From Tangfeifania sp. (GTDB lineage Bacteria; Bacteroidota; Bacteroidia; Bacteroidales; Prolixibacteraceae), in contig JAGYMR010000103.1 of the NCBI GenBank assembly GCA_018400515.1, forward strand, positions 1-9,081: DNA of 9,081 bases, written 5' to 3'. Shown here one piece after another: positions 1-7,326 of this stretch (position 1 is its first letter; each line of letters opens with the position of its first letter). The position numbers and the translations under genes were made by a program. The notes below the pieces were generated by a model. The model saw nothing but the letters and a program-made list of their open reading frames with translations. It ran no database searches and was not told the origin of the DNA.

Positions 1-225
1 TTAAAACCAACAACCCATAACGGAGCAAAATCAAATTTTTCAGAATATTTCATCAAAACTGGAAAGATTGATTCAAAATACGGTAAAATGTATTCTCAAT
101 TGTTTACATGGAGACAAAAAGGAGATTATGACGATTTATTCGACTTCGGCAAAGACAAAGTAATGCCTTATTTTGAACCTGTTAATGATTTTATTTTACT
201 GATTGAAAGCATTATAAAAAAATAA
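1..225 (+). CDS. HEPN domain protein (UPF0332-type), C-terminal fragment
   Basis: An open frame runs from the left edge to a TAA and encodes 74 visible residues; the N-terminus lies outside the window. The fragment reads like the C-terminal half of UPF0332/HEPN proteins. There is a THNGAKSNF segment (visible residues 5-13), then YFIKTGKI, then a WRQKGDYDD stretch (37-45), and a final amphipathic helix ending in IESIIKK. HEPN proteins of this type are small all-helical proteins. They are often encoded next to a minimal nucleotidyltransferase (MNT) and in several cases act as the toxin of a toxin-antitoxin pair. The partner would lie upstream and cannot be seen. The codons are visibly AT-richer than those of the genes from 453 onward, which suggests a different origin. 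The family call rests on recognised sequence pattern; a toxin role is inference. Confidence 0.75.
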   Translation, partial: LKPTTHNGAKSNFSEYFIKTGKIDSKYGKMYSQLFTWRQKGDYDDLFDFGKDKVMPYFEPVNDFILLIESIIKK

Positions 226-290
226 AAGCAAGGTGTTAACATTTGATATATTTATCTGTAGCTTATGTGCTAGCCTTCAGTCCCTTATCC

Positions 291-306
291 CGCACAATTT
301 TGTGCG
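291..306. repeat. Tight inverted repeat, 7-bp arms with 2-bp spacer
   Basis: The arms CGCACAA (291-297) and TTGTGCG (300-306) are perfectly complementary around TT. No T-run follows, so it does not look like an intrinsic terminator. It could be a protein-binding site or a remnant at the edge of a transferred segment. The function is unknown. Confidence 0.5.
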
Positions 307-359
307 TACATGAACGGAGAAACTGCCTCGAAATCCACAGCTAAACATATAATTTACCG

Positions 360-383
360 ATTAAAACACTCCGGTTGTTTAAT
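360..383. promoter_or_regulatory. Candidate operator dyad upstream of the MerR gene
   Basis: The arms ATTAAA (360-365) and TTTAAT (378-383) form a perfect 6-bp dyad with a 12-bp spacer. It lies about 30 bases upstream of the candidate -7 box at 413-420. MerR-type proteins bind inverted repeats, so autoregulation is possible, but AT-rich arms of this length can arise by chance. Confidence 0.25.
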
Positions 384-412
384 TTCTTTTTTTAATTTTT
401 AAACATTATAGT

Positions 413-420
413 TAAATTTG
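413..420 (+). promoter_or_regulatory. Candidate -7 box (TAnnTTTG) for the MerR gene
   Basis: TAAATTTG matches the Bacteroidota -7 consensus TAnnTTTG exactly and lies 32 bases before the ATG at 453. No convincing TTTG -33 element is found at the expected spacing, so the call rests on one box. An AAAGGAA stretch at about 429-435 may help ribosome binding. Confidence 0.4.
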
Positions 421-452
421 TGTTGATGTAAAGGAATTGAATAATTAAACAG

Positions 453-1331
453 ATGAAAGCGACGGGATACTCTATAAAAGACCTTGAAGTTTTATCGGGG
501 ATCAAAGCGCACACCATCCGGATGTGGGAAAAGCGTTACGGATTGCTGGAGCCGCAGCGTACAGAAACCAACATCCGGTATTATACGGATACCGATTTAC
601 GGAAAATGCTCAATGTGGCGCAGCTGGTCCTGAAAGGATACAAAATCTCCCGGATCGCCTCGTGGAGTGAGCAGAAGATTGCCGAAACGGTATTGAGCAT
701 CACCGGACAGGAGGTCACCGACTCGGATTACATTCACCGGCTGATCTTATATATGGTCAATTTTGATAACAGGGGTTTTGACCGCCTTGTGGATGAAATT
801 ATCGATGTTTTCGGGATGGAGGAGGCTTTTTCCAAAATCTTTTTTAATTTCTACATCCGTGTCGGGACTTACTGGCAGACCGGTTCGATATTCCCCGCCC
901 AGGAACATTATGTATCTTCCATATTCCGGCAAAAGCTGATCGCCGCTATTGATGAAACCGGGATTACCAACACAAAGGAATGCACCATGCTGTTTTTCCT
1001 GCCGGAAAATGAGATGCATGAGATCAGCCTTTTATATTATGCTTACCTTGCCCATCAACTGGGCTACAATGTGATTTACCTCGGGCAGTTTGTTCCCACC
1101 GGGGACCTGGTAAAGATCCAGGAACATGCCAAAATTGATTATGTGTTCACCGCTTTTATTAACCCGATTCAGAAGGAGGATCTGGAAGCATACCTTGTGC
1201 GGCTGAAAGCGATTTTTTACCACCAGAAAATATTCATTACGGGCGGTCAGTTGAAAATTCACCAGCCGGAGGTTCCCCGCAATGTTAAAATGGTAAAGGA
1301 CTACCATGTATTTAAGAGGTATCTGAAATAA
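453..1331 (+). CDS. MerR-family regulator with CarH-like cobalamin-binding domain
   Basis: This 292-residue cytosolic regulator has an N-terminal MerR winged helix (about residues 5-75), with SIKDLEVLSGIKAHTIRMWE as the helix-turn-helix and RYYTDTDL as the wing region. A helical bundle (about 90-165) follows, then a Rossmann-like B12-binding fold (about 175-290). The layout matches CarH/LitR photoreceptor repressors, which bind adenosylcobalamin, form a DNA-bound tetramer in the dark and let go in light. Visible pocket residues are W141, E151-H152 (the same W-to-E spacing as in CarH), the lower-ligand motif E187-x-H189 and a glycine pair at 264-265. Two differences stand out. The position after W141 is Gln rather than the His that caps cobalt in light-exposed CarH. 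The ExHxxG motif also ends in Ser192. The MerR plus B12-like architecture is secure; cobalamin binding is likely; light sensing is uncertain. No obvious target gene (for example carotenoid genes) lies nearby. Confidence 0.9.
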   Translation: MKATGYSIKDLEVLSGIKAHTIRMWEKRYGLLEPQRTETNIRYYTDTDLRKMLNVAQLVLKGYKISRIASWSEQKIAETVLSITGQEVTDSDYIHRLILYMVNFDNRGFDRLVDEIIDVFGMEEAFSKIFFNFYIRVGTYWQTGSIFPAQEHYVSSIFRQKLIAAIDETGITNTKECTMLFFLPENEMHEISLLYYAYLAHQLGYNVIYLGQFVPTGDLVKIQEHAKIDYVFTAFINPIQKEDLEAYLVRLKAIFYHQKIFITGGQLKIHQPEVPRNVKMVKDYHVFKRYLK

Positions 1332-1367
1332 ATTTCAGAAGCCTGCTGCCTGGTCATCTTTTCGTGA

Positions 1368-1382
1368 TCCGGAAGCTCCGGA
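1368..1382 (+). terminator. Weak hairpin after the MerR gene
   Basis: TCCGGA (1368-1373) and TCCGGA (1377-1382) form a 6-bp stem around the loop AGC. It lies 37 bases after the MerR stop codon. The following bases contain only a broken T-run (CTTTGTTT at 1388-1395), so this is at best a weak intrinsic terminator. Confidence 0.25.
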
Positions 1383-1409
1383 ATAGACTTTGTTTCCGGT
1401 GCCTCGTCC

Positions 1410-1441
1410 TTTGTAACTCTCGGGACGAATCTTTATCTTCG
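1410..1441 (+). promoter_or_regulatory. Candidate promoter for the addB-like gene
   Basis: TTTG (1410-1413) and TATCTTCG (1434-1441, one mismatch to TAnnTTTG) are separated by 20 bases, the usual Bacteroidota -33/-7 spacing. The predicted start of transcription would lie only about 10 bases before the ATG at 1456, giving a very short leader. That leaves the call tentative. Confidence 0.35.
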
Positions 1442-1455
1442 GTAAAAATTTTCAG

Positions 1456-4323
1456 ATGGAACGGTTCCTGAGCCAATGTGCGGCGTATATTTTAGAAAAG
1501 CATCCCTCTGGTCTGGAGGATGTGTGTCTGGTTTTTCCGAACCGGCGGGCGGGCGTCTTTTTCAGTTCGTACCTCCGGAAACTCCTTCCCCATGCGGTGA
1601 TCGGTCCGGAGGTGACTACGGTGAAGGCCCTCATTTCCGGGTATTCCGCCCTTCACCAGGGAGAGAAGCTGCAGTTGATCTCCGTTTTGTACGATATTTT
1701 CCGGAAACATACCCAAACAAAGGAGACCTTTGATGATTTCTATTTCTGGGGGGAGGTGTTGCTGGCCGATTTCAGTGACATCGACATGTACCTGGCGGAT
1801 GCTCAAGACCTTTTTACGAATGTCGCCGATTTGAAGGAGATCGAGGGACTTTTCGACTACCTGACGGATGAACAGAAGGCGGCCCTGGGCCGTTTCTGGG
1901 GAAGCCTGGTTTTTTCGGATCCAAAAGCGAATCATGAGAAATTTCTTTTTATCTGGAAAAAGCTTTTTCCGGTATACCGCGATTTTAAAGCGGCGCTCCG
2001 GAAGCAGGGGACCGGGTACGGGGGAATGATCTTCCGTTCGGTGGTGGAACGGCTGGAGGGTGAAGCGCCGGAACTCCCTTTTTCCCGCTATTACATCATT
2101 GGTCTGAATGCCCTGAACCGTTGCGAAACCGCTTTTTTTGAATACCTGCAACAGGAGGGCAAGGCGGAATTTTTGTGGGACTTTGACCGGTTCTACCTGG
2201 AGGATGAGAAAAATGAAGCGGGCCGCTTTATGCGGGGAAACCTGGTGAAATTTCCGCCTCCTCCCGGTTTTTTATTGCCGGGGAATGCATTTGAACAGAA
2301 GAAAAATGTCCGGCTGGTGGCGGTAAGCTCCAACTACGGCCAGGCCCAGGAGATTCCCCGATTTCTGAATGAACACCGGGACTCCTTTCAGAATGTATTT
2401 GATAATACCGCGGTCGTGCTGGCCGACGAGTCCATCCTTTTCCCTGCCCTGGGGGCTATTCCCGAAGATTTCGGGGCCGTGAACGTCACCATGGGCTATC
2501 CCGTGAAGCATTCGGTGGTATACGGATTTTTGGTGCTGCTGCTCCGGCTGCTGAAAAACCGGAAGACAGACGAACGGAACAGGACCGTGGTCTTTTACCG
2601 GTATATCACGGATATTCTGAATCACCCCCTGCTGGGACATGTGGAACCCGAAAAATGCCGGGACTTTCTTTCAACGATCAAAAAGGAGAACCGGATCACC
2701 CTTTTGCCGGAAAGCATCGATTTTTCCCCGTTGCATCAGCGTATTTTTTCCCTGCCCGGGGAGGTGAACGATTACGGGGCTTATTTTCTCGACATCCTGG
2801 GGCGGTTGTACAGGCTTGTAAAAGAGCAGGATCCCGAAAACCAGCTGCTTCCGGAGCTGATCTATTCGGTTTACCAGGCCATTGAAAAGTTGAACAGTGT
2901 CATTGCCCGTGTGCAGCGGGAGGAGGACCGGGAGATCACAGAAGCGGTCTTTTTTCAGTTGTTTCACCAGTACCTGGGACAGGTTTCGGTCGCTTTTGAA
3001 GGGGAACCGCTTAGTGGCATGCAGGTGATGGGCATTCTGGAAACCCGCTGCCTCGATTTTGAGAACCTGATCATCCTGGGCTTGAATGAGAATCAATGGC
3101 CCCGGACCTACACCGCCCCTTCCTTCATTCCCTATAATGTCCGGAAAGCTTTTGGCCTGCCCGGCATTGATGAGCAGGATGCCATGTATGCCTACTATTT
3201 TTACCGGTTGATGCAGCGCGCCAAAAATGTATCGGCCACCTACAGCACCCTGAAAAAAGGAATCAGCACAGGGGAAATGAGCCGTTACGGTTTTCAGCTG
3301 CTGTACGATTCCAGCCTCCGGCTGCAAATGAAGAACCTGGATTTTGCTTTTTCGAGCACCCCGGAGTCCCCCGTCTCGGTGAAAGGGAGTCCCGGAATAC
3401 AAAAACTGCTGACAGATAAATATACACAAGCGAAGGCCCTTTCCCCCTCGGCCATCAATACCTTTTTGCAGTGCCGGCTCCGTTTTTATTTCCGGCATAT
3501 CCTCGGACTGCCCGAACCTGATGAGATGAAAGACGAGATCGACAGTCCGGCATTCGGGAATATCTTCCACGAAGCTATGGAACGGTTATATGCTCCCTTC
3601 AGGGGAAAGCGTGTGGAACGGTCCGATCTGGAAAGGCTGCGGAAGAACCCTTCGCTGGTGGAAAAAGAAATTTACCGGGCCATTGCCAAACACTATTTTA
3701 AACAGGATCCTCCGGGGGAGCGCGCAGCAAAGCTGGAGGGGAAAACGGTGCTGATTTTTGAAAACACCAAAACTTTTGTGAACCGTTTGCTGGAGATTGA
3801 CACAGAGCTGGCACCTTTTGAGGTGGTAGCGCTGGAAAAGGATTACCGGACCCGGCTGATGGTGCCTGTTAACGGGCGAAAGATTCCGGTATTGGTTGGA
3901 GGAAAAATTGACCGGGTGGACCGGGTGAACGGGGTGCTGCGGGTATTGGATTATAAAACAGGAAATGTGGACAGCCTTAATTTCAAAGATACCGCCGAAT
4001 TGTTCGTTCCCGATCTGGAAAAACCCAAAAAAGAGATCCTGCAGGCCCTGGTTTACTGCCTGGTTTTAAAAGCCAATATGGGAGGTGAAAACGAATTCCG
4101 GCCGGTGATTTACAGCCTCCGGGACTTGTTTAACGAAAAATTCGATCCGGAAATTAAATACCACCAGCAACCCGTTTCCTTCCGGGAGCTGGAACAGCCT
4201 TTTACGGAAAGGCTGGAAGAACTGGTGGCGGAGATCCTTTCGGCCGGCACCGGTTTTCATCAGACGCCCCACGAGAAGGTGTGTACCTATTGTCCGTATG
4301 CGAAGATCTGCCGGCGTTACTGA
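1456..4323 (+). CDS. addB: AddB-like PD-(D/E)XK exonuclease subunit with Fe-S staple
   Basis: This 955-residue protein resembles the AddB subunit of AddAB, the helicase-nuclease that resects double-strand breaks for RecA-dependent repair. The N-terminal part is UvrD-like but has no Walker A: the expected place reads [16 protein letters not shown] (about 25-40), so ATPase activity is not expected from this subunit. A helicase-like segment [20 protein letters not shown] precedes ENQWP (about 525-550) and keeps the AddB/UvrD pattern. The C-terminal nuclease has G816-KIDRVD822 followed by D832-Y-K834 (the PD-(D/E)XK core) and a downstream Q-A-L-V-Y helix. Four cysteines, C673 and C943-x2-C946-x5-C952, fit the AddB 4Fe-4S staple that clamps the nuclease domain. 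The AddA motor partner is not in this window. The length is somewhat shorter than Firmicutes AddB. The nuclease call is firm; naming it addB assumes an AddA partner elsewhere. Confidence 0.88.
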   Translation: MERFLSQCAAYILEKHPSGLEDVCLVFPNRRAGVFFSSYLRKLLPHAVIGPEVTTVKALISGYSALHQGEKLQLISVLYDIFRKHTQTKETFDDFYFWGEVLLADFSDIDMYLADAQDLFTNVADLKEIEGLFDYLTDEQKAALGRFWGSLVFSDPKANHEKFLFIWKKLFPVYRDFKAALRKQGTGYGGMIFRSVVERLEGEAPELPFSRYYIIGLNALNRCETAFFEYLQQEGKAEFLWDFDRFYLEDEKNEAGRFMRGNLVKFPPPPGFLLPGNAFEQKKNVRLVAVSSNYGQAQEIPRFLNEHRDSFQNVFDNTAVVLADESILFPALGAIPEDFGAVNVTMGYPVKHSVVYGFLVLLLRLLKNRKTDERNRTVVFYRYITDILNHPLLGHVEPEKCRDFLSTIKKENRITLLPESIDFSPLHQRIFSLPGEVNDYGAYFLDILGRLYRLVKEQDPENQLLPELIYSVYQAIEKLNSVIARVQREEDREITEAVFFQLFHQYLGQVSVAFEGEPLSGMQVMGILETRCLDFENLIILGLNENQWPRTYTAPSFIPYNVRKAFGLPGIDEQDAMYAYYFYRLMQRAKNVSATYSTLKKGISTGEMSRYGFQLLYDSSLRLQMKNLDFAFSSTPESPVSVKGSPGIQKLLTDKYTQAKALSPSAINTFLQCRLRFYFRHILGLPEPDEMKDEIDSPAFGNIFHEAMERLYAPFRGKRVERSDLERLRKNPSLVEKEIYRAIAKHYFKQDPPGERAAKLEGKTVLIFENTKTFVNRLLEIDTELAPFEVVALEKDYRTRLMVPVNGRKIPVLVGGKIDRVDRVNGVLRVLDYKTGNVDSLNFKDTAELFVPDLEKPKKEILQALVYCLVLKANMGGENEFRPVIYSLRDLFNEKFDPEIKYHQQPVSFRELEQPFTERLEELVAEILSAGTGFHQTPHEKVCTYCPYAKICRRY

Positions 4324-5015
4324 TCCGCTTCGCCCAGGTGTTTATGGTAGAGGTCGGGACGGAGCTTTTGGGTTCTTTCCATCGACTGCTGCAGTTTCCA
4401 ATCTTCCACCTGTTGGTCGTTTCCGCTGAGCAGGACCGGGGGTACTTTCATGCCTTTATATTCAGCCGGTCGTGTATACACCGGGGGACTCAATAAATTG
4501 TCCTGAAACGAATCGGAGAGGGCAGAGGTTTCATCCGACAGGACCCCCGGGATCAGCCGGACGATGCTGTCGGTGATAACGGCTGCCGCCAGCTCGCCTC
4601 CCGTTAATACGTAATCGCCGATGGATATTTCCCGGGTAATGAAATGGTCGCGCACCCGCTGGTCAACTCCTTTGTAATGGCCGCACAGGATGATGATATT
4701 CTTTTTCATGGAGAGGTAGTTGGCCTCCTGTTGGTTGTACAGGCGGCCATCGGGGGAGGTGAAGATGACTTCGTCGTAAGCACGCTCCTCTGTGAGTGAT
4801 TCAATGGCCTTTTCAATGGGCTGGATCGCCATGACCATTCCCGCCCCTTTGCTGAAGGCGTAATCATCGACGCGGCGGTGCTTATCTTCTGAGAAATCGC
4901 GCAGGTTGTGGATGTGGATCTCCACAAGGCCCTTGTCACAGCCCCGTTTAACAATGGAGTGGCTCAAGGGGCCTTCCAGCATTTCCGGCAGTACGGTAAT
5001 GATATCGATGCGCAT
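4317..5015 (-). CDS. trmD: tRNA (guanine-37-N1)-methyltransferase TrmD
   Basis: This 232-residue SPOUT-class enzyme transfers a methyl group from S-adenosylmethionine to N1 of G37 next to the anticodon, preventing +1 frameshifting. It works as a cytosolic homodimer. Visible landmarks are H46 and D50, the trefoil-knot segments [10 protein letters not shown] (111-120) and [12 protein letters not shown] (131-142), R153, and D168 in SALSDSFQD, which matches the catalytic aspartate region. The end, [12 protein letters not shown]...VPPVLLSG, is typical of the family. The glycine loop that usually reads GGG(A/P)GM after VDD reads S55-K56-G57-A58-G59-M60 here, an unusual change. The start is ATG with AGGA about 8 bases upstream. 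The gene is convergent with addB and its stop lies inside the last codons of that gene (7-base overlap). Identity is nearly certain. Confidence 0.96.
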   Translation of the reverse strand: MRIDIITVLPEMLEGPLSHSIVKRGCDKGLVEIHIHNLRDFSEDKHRRVDDYAFSKGAGMVMAIQPIEKAIESLTEERAYDEVIFTSPDGRLYNQQEANYLSMKKNIIILCGHYKGVDQRVRDHFITREISIGDYVLTGGELAAAVITDSIVRLIPGVLSDETSALSDSFQDNLLSPPVYTRPAEYKGMKVPPVLLSGNDQQVEDWKLQQSMERTQKLRPDLYHKHLGEADQ

Positions 5016-5140
5016 GAATTCCTGTCAAATGGTTTTTCAGGTTAAAATTTTAATTGCTCCTGGTTGGCGGACACCTGTTTATCACAATGTTCCTCCGGGC
5101 TTTCCAAAAAAGGTGTTTGGGGGTTTTGTGTATTCCGGAT

Positions 5141-6556
5141 CTATTCAGGTGCCCAGTCGTCGGTCCGGAAGGAAGAGGCCGGCAGTCCCTCGATGTTGAA
5201 CAGTTCACCGACCACCCAGTCTTTAAACGCATAGCGGACAGCCACGGGGGCTTCCACCTGTGGTGAGAAGACGGTGACCCCTTTTGGGGTAATGAAGGCC
5301 TCGGCGGGAACGAATTTTTTGTCTTCCCCGGCGATCTCAAAGTGCTCCAGCGGTTTTCCGTTGGAAGTCAGGCCGTAATCGGCATGATCGAAGGTCAGTT
5401 TTACCACACTTCCCTCGATGTTCATATTCTTAAGAACCGGTCCCGAACAGACAAAGCCCTCCTGGCCGTAAGTTTTTGCAAGGGCCTGGTAGGCCAGGCG
5501 TTTGCCCACCACCGCTTTATTGGCGGGGTGAATGCACGTTTTTTCTCCCGCATCCAGGATACAGGCCATTCCCATGTTGGGTTGGGAGGATACATTCAGC
5601 ATGGCTTCACGGATGTAGGCAGAACTTACGCCGCCCCAGGCACCGTAGTCGAAGGGGGCTATCTGGACATAGTAAAACGGAAAATCTCCGATGTTCCATT
5701 TTTCCCTCCAGTTATCCGCCAGTCCGGGCAAAAGTTTTTCGTATTTGAACGGTTCATTTTTGTTGGATTCGCCCTGGTACCAGATGGCCCCTTTCATGGC
5801 ATAACCCGCCATGGGGGCGATCATGGCATTGTAAAGCACGGTGGGTGTCTGTTGCGAAAAGTCCTCGCTCATATTTTTATCCGGAAGGTCCACCCAGTCG
5901 AATTTCCGGACGCCGCTCTCACTTATCCAGGGCTCGATGCGGGTGCCACCCCAGCTGGAGGAGATTAAACCGACAGGAATGCCGAGGGCCTCCTGGATCA
6001 TCCGGCCGAAATAGTAGGCGGTGGCACTGAAATCCGCCACATTTCCCGGGATGCATTCTTTCCAGTCGCCGGTAAAATCCTCCTTTTTCTCAAGACTTTT
6101 CTCGAGTTTAACCGTAAAGAGGCGCAGTTGATCATTTTTGGAGGTCGCAATGGCTTCGTTCCCCCCTTTGATGGGTTGGTGGGGGAGTCCTTTCATGGTC
6201 ATTTGCATGTTGGACTGGCCCGAGCAGACCCACACCTCGCCGATCAGGATGTTGTCCAGTTTTACAGAAGTTCCGTCGGAAATGGTAATGGAGTAAGGAC
6301 CACCTGCAGCCGGGGTTTCAACGGTCAGTTTCCATTTTCCGCTGGCTCCGGCCACGGTGGAATAGGTTTTATTATTCCATGAGGTCGTGACCTCCACTGT
6401 TTTTTCCGGCGTGGCTTTTCCCCAGATGGGAGCATCGGTTTGTTGCTGCAATACCATGTTGCTGTCAAAAATGGTGGGGAGTTCAATGGCTGCATTTCCC
6501 CGGAGTGCCAGCAGCACCAGGGAAACGATCAAAATGCTGAAATAACTTCGTTTCAT
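5141..6556 (-). CDS. Secreted sialate O-acetylesterase-family SGNH esterase
   Basis: This 471-residue protein begins with an Sec signal peptide (MKRSYFSILIVSLVLLAL, cleavage near residue 22-23), so it acts in the periplasm or outside. A beta-rich N-terminal domain (about 24-105) precedes an SGNH/GDSL hydrolase domain. GQSNM (113-117) carries the nucleophile Ser115, SSSWGGTRIEPW (199-210) is the second block, WYQGESN (259-265) is the third, and D335 with IHP (His343) supplies the acid/base pair. A C-terminal beta domain ends in DDWAPE. Family members remove O-acetyl groups from sialic acids, but many Bacteroidota homologues deacetylate plant glycans such as xylan or pectin. With a GH78 enzyme nearby, a plant-glycan substrate is a reasonable inference. 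No Shine-Dalgarno is seen; the leader is A/T-rich, as is usual in this phylum. Confidence 0.92.
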   Translation of the reverse strand: MKRSYFSILIVSLVLLALRGNAAIELPTIFDSNMVLQQQTDAPIWGKATPEKTVEVTTSWNNKTYSTVAGASGKWKLTVETPAAGGPYSITISDGTSVKLDNILIGEVWVCSGQSNMQMTMKGLPHQPIKGGNEAIATSKNDQLRLFTVKLEKSLEKKEDFTGDWKECIPGNVADFSATAYYFGRMIQEALGIPVGLISSSWGGTRIEPWISESGVRKFDWVDLPDKNMSEDFSQQTPTVLYNAMIAPMAGYAMKGAIWYQGESNKNEPFKYEKLLPGLADNWREKWNIGDFPFYYVQIAPFDYGAWGGVSSAYIREAMLNVSSQPNMGMACILDAGEKTCIHPANKAVVGKRLAYQALAKTYGQEGFVCSGPVLKNMNIEGSVVKLTFDHADYGLTSNGKPLEHFEIAGEDKKFVPAEAFITPKGVTVFSPQVEAPVAVRYAFKDWVVGELFNIEGLPASSFRTDDWAPE

Positions 6557-6630
6557 CTGAAAATAATTTTTTTAATATTAAATGGTTAACTATCAGAATC
6601 CGTTTTCGGTCTTTCCGGCTGGATCATTAG

Positions 6631-6638
6631 CAAAGATA
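6631..6638 (-). promoter_or_regulatory. -7 box for the esterase gene
   Basis: On the minus strand this reads TATCTTTG, an exact match to TAnnTTTG. A poor -33 candidate (TTTCC, 6660-6664) lies at about the right distance. Transcription would start near 6625, giving a leader of about 70 bases before the ATG at 6556. Confidence 0.5.
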
Positions 6639-6706
6639 TCAAAATCTCCCGGAAATTGCGGAAATCTCCAGAACATAGATTTTTTTATATATGTGTATTT
6701 GAGTAT

Positions 6707-6727
6707 AACATGACAACAGTTCATGTT
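6707..6727. promoter_or_regulatory. Dyad upstream of hsp20, possible operator
   Basis: AACATGA (6707-6713) and TCATGTT (6721-6727) are perfect inverted 7-bp arms with a 7-bp spacer. A second, overlapping repeat, CAACA (6714-6718) and TGTTG (6724-6728), shares the site. It lies about 150 bases before the hsp20 ATG, upstream of the best plus-strand -7 candidate, where an activator or repressor could bind. It does not resemble the CIRCE element in arm length or spacing. Confidence 0.3.
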
Positions 6728-6792
6728 GTTGAGGGTGGTGTTGACAAATTGGCACTGACTGAGGAATGATTTTCAGTGAAGATGACCGGATT

Positions 6793-6800
6793 TTCATTTG
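6793..6800 (+). promoter_or_regulatory. Weak candidate -7 box for hsp20
   Basis: TTCATTTG matches TAnnTTTG at all but one defined position. A TTTTC at 6770-6774 could be a poor -33 element, 18 bases upstream. The resulting leader would be about 65 bases. Confidence 0.25.
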
Positions 6801-6873
6801 GAACAGGAATTGCCTTTAGGGAGGCAGAGATTGGAAATAAAAATTGTTTAATAAATCAAAAGGAGGAGATAAA

Positions 6874-7326
6874 ATGAATTTAGTAAGATTTCACCACCCG
6901 TACCGCCGTGTTAACCAGAACCTGGTCGATGAGTTGTTCAACAACTTTTTAAGGAGTGAAACCGGCGAAAATCATCCGGAAGACTGCAAATGCCGGCCGG
7001 CCACCAATGTTTTTGAGACCGACAATGCTTTCAGGCTGGAACTGTTGCTGCCCGGATTTAAAAAGGACGATGTTCAGATCAATTACCACGAGCAGGTGCT
7101 GACGGTAAAGACTGCGTTGCCGGAAGAGAAGGAAAAAGAGACAAATGAATACAAGTATGAAAACCGTGAATTCGGTGTTTACAATTTTGAACGGAAATTC
7201 CGGGTTCCCAAAACCGTTGATACCGAAACGATCAGCGCTCATTTTGAGGACGGGATTTTAAAGCTGGAACTTCCCAAGAAAGAGGAAGCGTTGGAAAAAG
7301 CTCCGGTAGATATTAAAATTGCTTAA
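6874..7326 (+). CDS. hsp20: Small heat shock protein, Hsp20/alpha-crystallin family
   Basis: This is a 150-residue ATP-independent holdase chaperone that binds unfolding proteins in the cytosol. The N-terminal arm (1-40) is followed by an alpha-crystallin domain (about 41-136). That domain opens with PATNVFETDNAFRLELLLPG, includes the FGVYNFERKF strand region (100-109), and ends with the signature AHFEDGILKLELPK (122-135). The C-terminal tail carries I147-K-I149, the I-x-I motif that docks into neighbouring subunits for oligomer assembly. The ATG at 6874 is chosen because AAAGGAGGAG (6859-6868) is a textbook Shine-Dalgarno at good spacing. An in-frame TTG at 6844 would place that site inside the gene and is rejected. 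A CKC pair (residues 38-40) just before the domain could respond to redox or metal, which is speculative. The gene appears monocistronic. Confidence 0.95.
   Translation: MNLVRFHHPYRRVNQNLVDELFNNFLRSETGENHPEDCKCRPATNVFETDNAFRLELLLPGFKKDDVQINYHEQVLTVKTALPEEKEKETNEYKYENREFGVYNFERKFRVPKTVDTETISAHFEDGILKLELPKKEEALEKAPVDIKIA

Larger units (their letters stand above)
226..452. other. AT-rich spacer with two dyads before the MerR gene
   Basis: No credible ORF, tRNA or terminator is seen here. The spacer holds a perfect palindrome TGTTAACA (233-240), a tight inverted repeat (291-306) and a second dyad (360-383), each discussed separately. It also holds a candidate -7 box just before the MerR gene. 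It marks the change from the AT-rich HEPN fragment to the more GC-rich genes to the right. Confidence 0.6.
6557..6873. other. Divergent intergenic region between esterase and hsp20
   Basis: This 317-base region drives the esterase to the left and hsp20 to the right. It contains a good minus-strand -7 box (6631-6638), a dyad (6707-6727), a weaker plus-strand -7 box (6793-6800) and a strong Shine-Dalgarno before hsp20. A short open frame at 6710-6769 is present but unsupported. No RNA gene is recognised. Confidence 0.6.

Noticed and set aside
232..345. Integron attC-like site around TGTTAACA
   Set aside because: The core GTTRRRY and RYYYAAC motifs are not both present and no long imperfect palindrome joins the ends.
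1492..2151. 219-residue minus-strand open frame inside addB
   Set aside because: It is a shadow of the clearly coding AddB frame, with no family features.
2671..3570. 299-residue minus-strand open frame inside addB
   Set aside because: It is antisense to conserved AddB helicase-like and nuclease motifs and has no recognisable domain.
5016..5140. Terminator or small RNA between the esterase and trmD
   Set aside because: Only a short ACACCT/AGGTGT pairing with a loop of about 35 bases is seen and no suitable T-run follows on the minus strand.
5342..5968. 208-residue plus-strand open frame
   Set aside because: It is antisense to the esterase gene, whose signal peptide and SGNH motifs are clear.
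6710..6769. 19-residue open frame (MTTVHVVEGGVDKLALTEE) upstream of hsp20
   Set aside because: No Shine-Dalgarno precedes it, it overlaps the dyad at 6707-6727, and no family is recognised. It may be chance, though relatives could be checked for conservation.
6844..6873. Upstream TTG start extending Hsp20 by ten residues
   Set aside because: The extension would encode the strong Shine-Dalgarno AAAGGAGGAG itself. The ATG at 6874 has ideal spacing to it.
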